This document shows, piece by piece, positions 14,672 to 18,492 of a stretch of 18,492 nucleotides of DNA (positions are counted from its first letter, which is position 1; each line of letters starts with the position of its first letter). Position numbers and translations under genes: made by a program. The notes under the pieces were generated by a model that was given only the letters and a program-made list of their open reading frames with translations, did no database searches and was not told the origin of the DNA. The DNA is from Thermoplasmata archaeon (lineage in GTDB: Archaea > Thermoplasmatota > Thermoplasmata > Thermoplasmatales > Thermoplasmataceae): the NCBI GenBank assembly GCA_021826795.1, contig JAKAYM010000022.1:1-18492 (forward strand), in the 5' to 3' direction.

Positions 14672-16117
14672 ATGAAGAAACCTGATGAAGAATCATCTAA
14701 ACCTAAAAAGAATTTCTGGGTGAAAGTGATTGCGATCATAATTGTGGTCGCTGTCATAGGCGGAGTTATAGCAATAGAACTTCCCCATTTATTACCCAAG
14801 AAGGCAGCCATACAGACACTGGAAGTGTATCCAGGGCCATCCGGTCCTGCAAATTCCGACCATCTGCTGGGTGGTTGTGTGATAGCCGAAGTTAATACAT
14901 CCGGCCTCAGTGTTAGTGACACACAGGCCATGGATCAGTTTGTACAGTATATGTTATCGCCACACGTTGAATTCGCCGGAGAAGCAGCTACAGGATTTAT
15001 ACCAATAAGCAGTAGCAACACAAGCGAAACAATTACAACGTTCTATACCGGCAGCTCAACAGTGGATATAACATATTTCACCAGCGTATCCCCATCTGAT
15101 TTCTCCGCTTATTACAAAGGCGTGGTAAGTGCATTCAACGCTAAATATACCAATATAAAGGTAACAGCAGTGGACGAAACCGCAACATCTATTATATCAG
15201 ATGTGGAAGCAGATGTGGTAGCCGGGCACTCAACACCTATAGTAACAAGCATAGATAACCTGGACATTGGAGTCCTGGCGTACGGGACATATAACGGGCA
15301 CTCTTACCTGCTCAATATGAACAGCACCGTAAAAGGAGGAGTAAAAACACTGATGCCGAGCAATGTAATTCCATCAATAGTCGATCTTACAGACTATGAA
15401 GGCACAATATTCTCCGGATCTGTACCATTTATAACAGAAATCATAAACACACCACTGGTATGGATTGACCAGACAGCACTCAAAGCCGCTGGCATAAATG
15501 CAGAACCACAGAATTTCACAGCACTTCTGAGTGATGCAAAAGTACTTGATTCAAAATACGGCAGAGGAATGATCAACTTCCAGGGACATGGAGGAGCCAG
15601 TACTGCAACTGAATTATACCAGTTCTTCGTACAGTATGGAGGCAATCCGGTTACATTCAACTCTACCAATGATGTGAGTGCAATGTACTATATATACAAC
15701 CTGAGCAAATATTTCAGTCCTGAGTACAAAACATCCTACTGGGCAACATACAAAGGATTAGCCGCAAATAAATACACAATGATGGATTACCAGTGGCCAG
15801 GTTCAGTGGATACCAGCACCGTGGGTATGAATGTAACAGGCTTAACCGGAAACAACTCAGTACTTAATGTATCATTAAAGGCCATAAGCGAGGGTGTATT
15901 CATACGAGACCCTGTACCATGGATAGGCGAATGGCAGACATTAATGGATTCAGCATGGACTACTGTTATAACCAGCGGTCATGCGCAGACCTACAGTTCC
16001 ATATCGACAGCACTTGCAAACGCTAACTCAGCCATGTACTCATATCTTCTCAGCAATTACAACTATACAGTTGCACAGGACTATGAACATGGGATGTATA
16101 AACCTATAATTGTTTAA
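14672..16117 (+). CDS. Membrane-anchored sugar ABC substrate-binding protein with rearranged lobe order
   Basis: This 481-residue extracellular solute-binding protein belongs with the divergent permease-ATPase operon. A lysine-rich N-terminus precedes a helix at about 15-40 with no lipobox, so the protein is probably held by this anchor. Residues 48-116 (EVYPGPSGP, LLGGCVIAEV, QAMDQFVQYMLSP, GFIPIS) match a segment that in MalE lies near residues 245-310. The usual mature start follows only at about 129 (VDITYFTS, VSAFNAKYTNIKV, AGHSTPIVTS). The C-lobe runs from about 258 (INTPLVWIDQTAL) through NKYTMMDYQWPG (367-377). It then jumps via about 20 residues to GVFIRDPVPWIGEW (408-421) and STALANA (445-451). 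The segment between those two points in MalE is missing there and is found at the N-terminus. Several sequons are present. A TATA-like box at 14644-14651 supports the ATG at 14672. Confidence 0.88.
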   Translation: MKKPDEESSKPKKNFWVKVIAIIIVVAVIGGVIAIELPHLLPKKAAIQTLEVYPGPSGPANSDHLLGGCVIAEVNTSGLSVSDTQAMDQFVQYMLSPHVEFAGEAATGFIPISSSNTSETITTFYTGSSTVDITYFTSVSPSDFSAYYKGVVSAFNAKYTNIKVTAVDETATSIISDVEADVVAGHSTPIVTSIDNLDIGVLAYGTYNGHSYLLNMNSTVKGGVKTLMPSNVIPSIVDLTDYEGTIFSGSVPFITEIINTPLVWIDQTALKAAGINAEPQNFTALLSDAKVLDSKYGRGMINFQGHGGASTATELYQFFVQYGGNPVTFNSTNDVSAMYYIYNLSKYFSPEYKTSYWATYKGLAANKYTMMDYQWPGSVDTSTVGMNVTGLTGNNSVLNVSLKAISEGVFIRDPVPWIGEWQTLMDSAWTTVITSGHAQTYSSISTALANANSAMYSYLLSNYNYTVAQDYEHGMYKPIIV

Positions 16118-16132
16118 TTTTTTTATATTTTT
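16118..16132 (+). terminator. Oligo-T terminator after the substrate-binding protein gene
   Basis: A T7 run begins immediately after the TAA stop and is followed by a T5 run. Archaeal RNA polymerase terminates at oligo-T tracts without a hairpin. The downstream gene is on the other strand. Confidence 0.5.
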
Positions 16133-16185
16133 AATTTTAAATTTATTAAATCAATATTTTACTGGATTATGAACTCATAAATATT

Positions 16186-16530
16186 TTATACCGAAGTATA
16201 TCCAACCTGTTCAAGAAAGCAAATTATACCCTTTCTTATTTTATATCCGAATTCTGTTAGCTCATAGCTTATAATATCATTCTGACATCTTTTAACTATA
16301 CCAGCTTCTACCAGATCTTTAATTCTCTTTGCAATAATTGTCCTGCTTGAACCTGGAATGGATTTAACAATATCATTAAAATTCTTTCTTGTATAGTTAT
16401 TTCCTATCACTCCAAGAACGAGCATTGTGTATCGCTTTCCTATCAATCGAAAAATCGGAAGTGAAGGGTCTATGCATACCCTCTTTTCTCCCTCATAAAT
16501 CATGCATGCATTTTCAATATTGCTATCCAT
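16186..16530 (-). CDS. HxlR-family winged-helix transcriptional regulator
   Basis: The 114-residue protein has the HxlR/MarR-like layout. It has an N-terminal Cys-containing arm (C9, C19), the helix IFRLIGKRYTMLVLGVIG (26-43), RKNFNDIVKSIPGSSRTI (48-65), the recognition region AKRIKDLVEAGIVKR (67-81), a wing with ISYELTEFGYKI (87-98), and a C-terminal dimerisation helix. HxlR proteins bind inverted repeats as dimers, sometimes responding to aldehydes or redox through the N-terminal Cys. The start at 16530 is 25 nt from a TATA box at 16549-16560 on the complement strand. That box sits in an imperfect palindrome with TGCAA/TTGCA arms, a candidate autoregulatory operator. It is convergent with the binding-protein gene and divergent from the MFS gene, so either could be a target; this is inference. 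Confidence 0.88.
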   Translation of the reverse strand: MDSNIENACMIYEGEKRVCIDPSLPIFRLIGKRYTMLVLGVIGNNYTRKNFNDIVKSIPGSSRTIIAKRIKDLVEAGIVKRCQNDIISYELTEFGYKIRKGIICFLEQVGYTSV

Positions 16531-16541
16531 GCAGTAAACAA

Positions 16542-16566
16542 TGCAATTGAATATATATTATTTGCA
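16542..16566. promoter_or_regulatory. Imperfect palindrome around the HxlR TATA box (candidate operator)
   Basis: A 25-bp element has perfect TGCAA/TTGCA outer arms and is centred on the TATA box of the HxlR gene (16549-16560). HxlR dimers bind inverted repeats, so autorepression by TATA occlusion is plausible. Confidence 0.35.
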
Positions 16567-16746
16567 CAGCTTCAGCTAATGGGAATACAGATATCTACGA
16601 GTGATACTTTCTATCTTTCTTCTGGTTTCCCAATTTTATTGCCTCGATATATACAACGGGATAATGAGATTAAAGCCAGGATTATCATTTTTTTTATATA
16701 ACTATTATTTTGAAATTCTAATAATATTTGAGTAGACACATACAAA

Positions 16747-16761
16747 TATTTATATATAAAT
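16747..16761 (+). promoter_or_regulatory. TATA box of the MFS transporter gene
   Basis: TATTTATATATAAAT is centred about 24-25 nt upstream of the ATG at 16777 and is the strongest TATA-like element in the window. Confidence 0.6.
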
Positions 16762-16776
16762 AACGGTTAAATTATT

Positions 16777-18171
16777 ATGGCAAAGAAAGATAGTGAAATT
16801 ACAACAAGCCTACTGCCACGGCTGGACCGCCTGCCATGGAGTGCATGGCACTGGAAGGTCTGGCTTATACTGGCTGGCGGGATGCTGCTTGAGGGTTTTG
16901 TGCTTTCTGTTGGTGGCTCCACCCTGTCAACGGTGGAAAAGCTTTTTAGCCTGACCAGCGAGGAGGCAGTTGCACTCACACCTATATTCCTTGTGGGTGA
17001 AATGGTTGGTGGAATATATTTAGGGTCCCTTGCAGATGTAAGGGGAAGAAAACAGCTATTCATTATAACCATGGCAATCATAGCCGGAGGATCGCTTTTA
17101 TCGGCTGTTTCAGTTGATTATCCAATGCTGGCTCTATCCAGGGCCATAGCAGGTTTCGGAATCGGTGGCGAGCTGGGGTCTGCCATAGCAGCCTTAGAGG
17201 AGTTTTCTCCATCTAAAAATAGGGGCTTTTCAGTGGGAACAGGCAACGGCGTTATGTTTGATTTCGGAACATTTATAGCCGGCTTTGTTTCATTCTTTGC
17301 AATAGCATACCTTCCAGTAAGCTTCGGGTGGAGGATAGCATTCCTCACAGCATTTGTCTTAGCAGGATTTATATTCGTCGCCAGGCTTGATTTGCCGGAA
17401 TCGGTCCGTTACCTCCTCAGGAAGGGAAAGGTCAATGAGGCAGAGGACATAGTTGATAACATAGAGGCAGAAGTTAAAAAAACCAAGGGAAAACTGTCAG
17501 ATGTCAAGGACACTGTAAATATTCCTGTGGATGAGGGAAAGGTTATGGCATCTGAGGGCTTTAGCGTTATATTCAGGAAATATAAGAAGAGAATTGCTCT
17601 ATCATGGATACTTAACTTCTGTGAAACCTGGCCCTATTATGCTGCTTTCTCTATCATACCCCTGATATTCACAAAAATATACCTTATACCATCAAAGGAT
17701 ACTGGCCTGATTTTAAGTGTGGTTCTCGGTGCGGGCGTTCTGGGCGTTCTGGTCTGGGCATATCTCCTGGATATAATCGGGAGAAGGCCGGTTATAATGA
17801 TAACATATATTGTGGCAGGCATCGTTGCAATAATTCTGGGCATTGTTGTGCATTCAATAGACTTTGTTGTATTCATTGCAATTTTATCGCTGATGTATTT
17901 CTTTACATATGCCGCAGCTGCACTGCTCTATCCACAGATAGGAGAGATGTTTCCCACAAGGGCGAGGGGTTCCGGGCTGGGAACCGCCATAGGCTTCGGA
18001 AGGCTTGGAGGAATAATAGGCCCATTCGTGCTTCTTGCCCTTCTCAACTATGGATTACTGTATGTATTTGTGGTAACCGGAATCGTCCTGATTATAGGGG
18101 GCATTGCAGAGGTTGTGCTTGGTCCTGATTTAAAGAGGGAAAGCCTGGAAAAGGCATCAAACGATACCTAA
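16777..18171 (+). CDS. MFS transporter, sugar-porter-like
   Basis: The 464-residue carrier has about 12 transmembrane helices in two halves. The family signatures are GSLADVRGRK at 83-92 between helices 2 and 3, SRAIAGFGIGGELG at 121-134, PESVRYLLRKGKVNEAE at 207-223 at the end of the first half, DIIGRRP at 332-338 in the second half, and GEMFPTRARGSGLG near 394-407. The PESxRYL and GR[RK] motifs fit the sugar porter/SV2-like branch, using the proton gradient; the substrate could be a sugar or an organic acid. The central cytoplasmic loop (about 212-270) is charged. Its ATG at 16777 is 25 nt below a strong TATTTATATATAAAT box. The stop overlaps the opposing HAD gene by 3 bp. Nearby sugar genes suggest, but do not prove, carbohydrate transport. 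Confidence 0.9.
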   Translation: MAKKDSEITTSLLPRLDRLPWSAWHWKVWLILAGGMLLEGFVLSVGGSTLSTVEKLFSLTSEEAVALTPIFLVGEMVGGIYLGSLADVRGRKQLFIITMAIIAGGSLLSAVSVDYPMLALSRAIAGFGIGGELGSAIAALEEFSPSKNRGFSVGTGNGVMFDFGTFIAGFVSFFAIAYLPVSFGWRIAFLTAFVLAGFIFVARLDLPESVRYLLRKGKVNEAEDIVDNIEAEVKKTKGKLSDVKDTVNIPVDEGKVMASEGFSVIFRKYKKRIALSWILNFCETWPYYAAFSIIPLIFTKIYLIPSKDTGLILSVVLGAGVLGVLVWAYLLDIIGRRPVIMITYIVAGIVAIILGIVVHSIDFVVFIAILSLMYFFTYAAAALLYPQIGEMFPTRARGSGLGTAIGFGRLGGIIGPFVLLALLNYGLLYVFVVTGIVLIIGGIAEVVLGPDLKRESLEKASNDT

Positions 18172-18492
18172 ATTTTTAAAAAATCCATTAATTTTTTTTC
18201 TTCAGTGAAATTATCAAGCACAAGGTCAGATCCTGTTAAATCTGATGCTTTGTACACTCCGGTTGCGACAGCTATGGCATTTACAGAGGCATCCCTTGCT
18301 GCTCTTATATCCAGTGGTGTATCCCCTATGAGGTAAATATCCTCCCTTTCAATTGATTTCCCGAACCTTTCTATGGCATAGTTTACAAGTTTTGATCTTA
18401 CTCTGCTATCATCACCGTATCCACCTGCCACAAAGTATGACGATATGCCTGCCTTTTCAAGCCTCAGAGAGGCTATAGCCTGGAGATCGGAA
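18168..18492 (-). CDS. HAD-superfamily phosphatase, C-terminal part (cut by window edge)
   Basis: The reading frame stays open from the stop at 18168 to the end of the window, so the N-terminal part with the DxDxT nucleophile motif lies outside. A GTG at 18431 is an internal Val (context SYFVAGGYGDD), not a start. The visible part contains the HAD motif IV as IGDTPLDIRAARDA, preceded by KLVNYAIERFGK (with the likely motif III lysine), and followed by AIAVATGVY and SDLVLDNF. This is the typical end of phosphoglycolate-phosphatase-like HAD hydrolases. The substrate cannot be determined. It overlaps the MFS stop convergently. Confidence 0.85.
   Translation of the reverse strand, partial: SDLQAIASLRLEKAGISSYFVAGGYGDDSRVRSKLVNYAIERFGKSIEREDIYLIGDTPLDIRAARDASVNAIAVATGVYKASDLTGSDLVLDNFTEEKKLMDFLKI

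Noticed and set aside
14672..16117. Simple circular permutation of the substrate-binding protein
   Set aside because: A circular permutation would also carry the final C-lobe helices to the N-terminus, but GVFIRDPVPW and the STALANA helix remain at the C-terminus. Only the internal segment is displaced.
16611..16688. Small minus-strand ORF of 25 codons in the HxlR-MFS gap
   Set aside because: It starts within the inverted repeat, has no ribosome site or convincing TATA spacing, and its composition is that of random AT-rich sequence.
18168..18431. Complete 87-residue protein starting at the GTG at 18431
   Set aside because: The frame stays open to the window edge, and the residues upstream of the GTG continue the HAD fold, so it is a truncated larger protein.

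Overview
The window looks like a piece of an acidophilic Thermoplasmatales-type archaeal chromosome (Thermoplasma/Picrophilus/Ferroplasma relatives). This is inferred from the sequence alone. Supporting signs are: AT-rich DNA with AGR-dominated Arg codons; TATA-like boxes about 25 nt upstream of ATG/GTG starts, implying leaderless mRNAs; Shine-Dalgarno motifs only in front of operon-internal genes; a GHMP-family decarboxylase of the archaeal mevalonate type; a DnaK homologue; and sequon-rich surface proteins.

Layout. 1-612: C-terminal part of a divergent DnaK, cut by the window edge. 605-2364 (minus): a GHMP decarboxylase, probably mevalonate pathway, and a seven-helix membrane protein. 2543-3103 (plus): a small secreted or anchored protein. 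3187-4536 (minus): a nitrilase-superfamily hydrolase and a MocA-like nucleotidyltransferase. 4666-6255 (plus): a tight three-gene cassette of two unknown proteins and a UPF0332-like HEPN protein, with codon use unlike its surroundings. 6348-8591 (plus): a large surface receptor with one transmembrane helix and a cytoplasmic winged-helix-like tail.

8754-18171 is mostly a glucan/sugar utilisation region. It has a cytosolic GH15 glucoamylase/trehalase-type enzyme, a short amylo-alpha-1,6-glucosidase, and a convergent ABC sugar-importer operon (two permeases, then ATPase). A substrate-binding protein is transcribed divergently from the permeases. An HxlR-type regulator and an MFS sugar-porter-like carrier follow. 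The working picture is import of oligosaccharides by the ABC system and intracellular trimming and debranching by the two hydrolases; the MFS carrier is a second uptake or efflux route. The window ends inside a HAD-family phosphatase.

The most striking observation is the substrate-binding protein at 14672-16117. The segment matching the second N-lobe crossing of MalE-type proteins (roughly MalE residues 245-310) sits at the N-terminus, before the usual first strand, and is missing from its usual place. The rearrangement would make each lobe contiguous in the chain. Second in interest are the HEPN cassette at 4666-6255 and the membrane-tethered winged-helix receptor at 6348-8591.

No tRNA, rRNA, CRISPR array or insertion sequence was seen, and no stretch over 300 bases lacks a gene.
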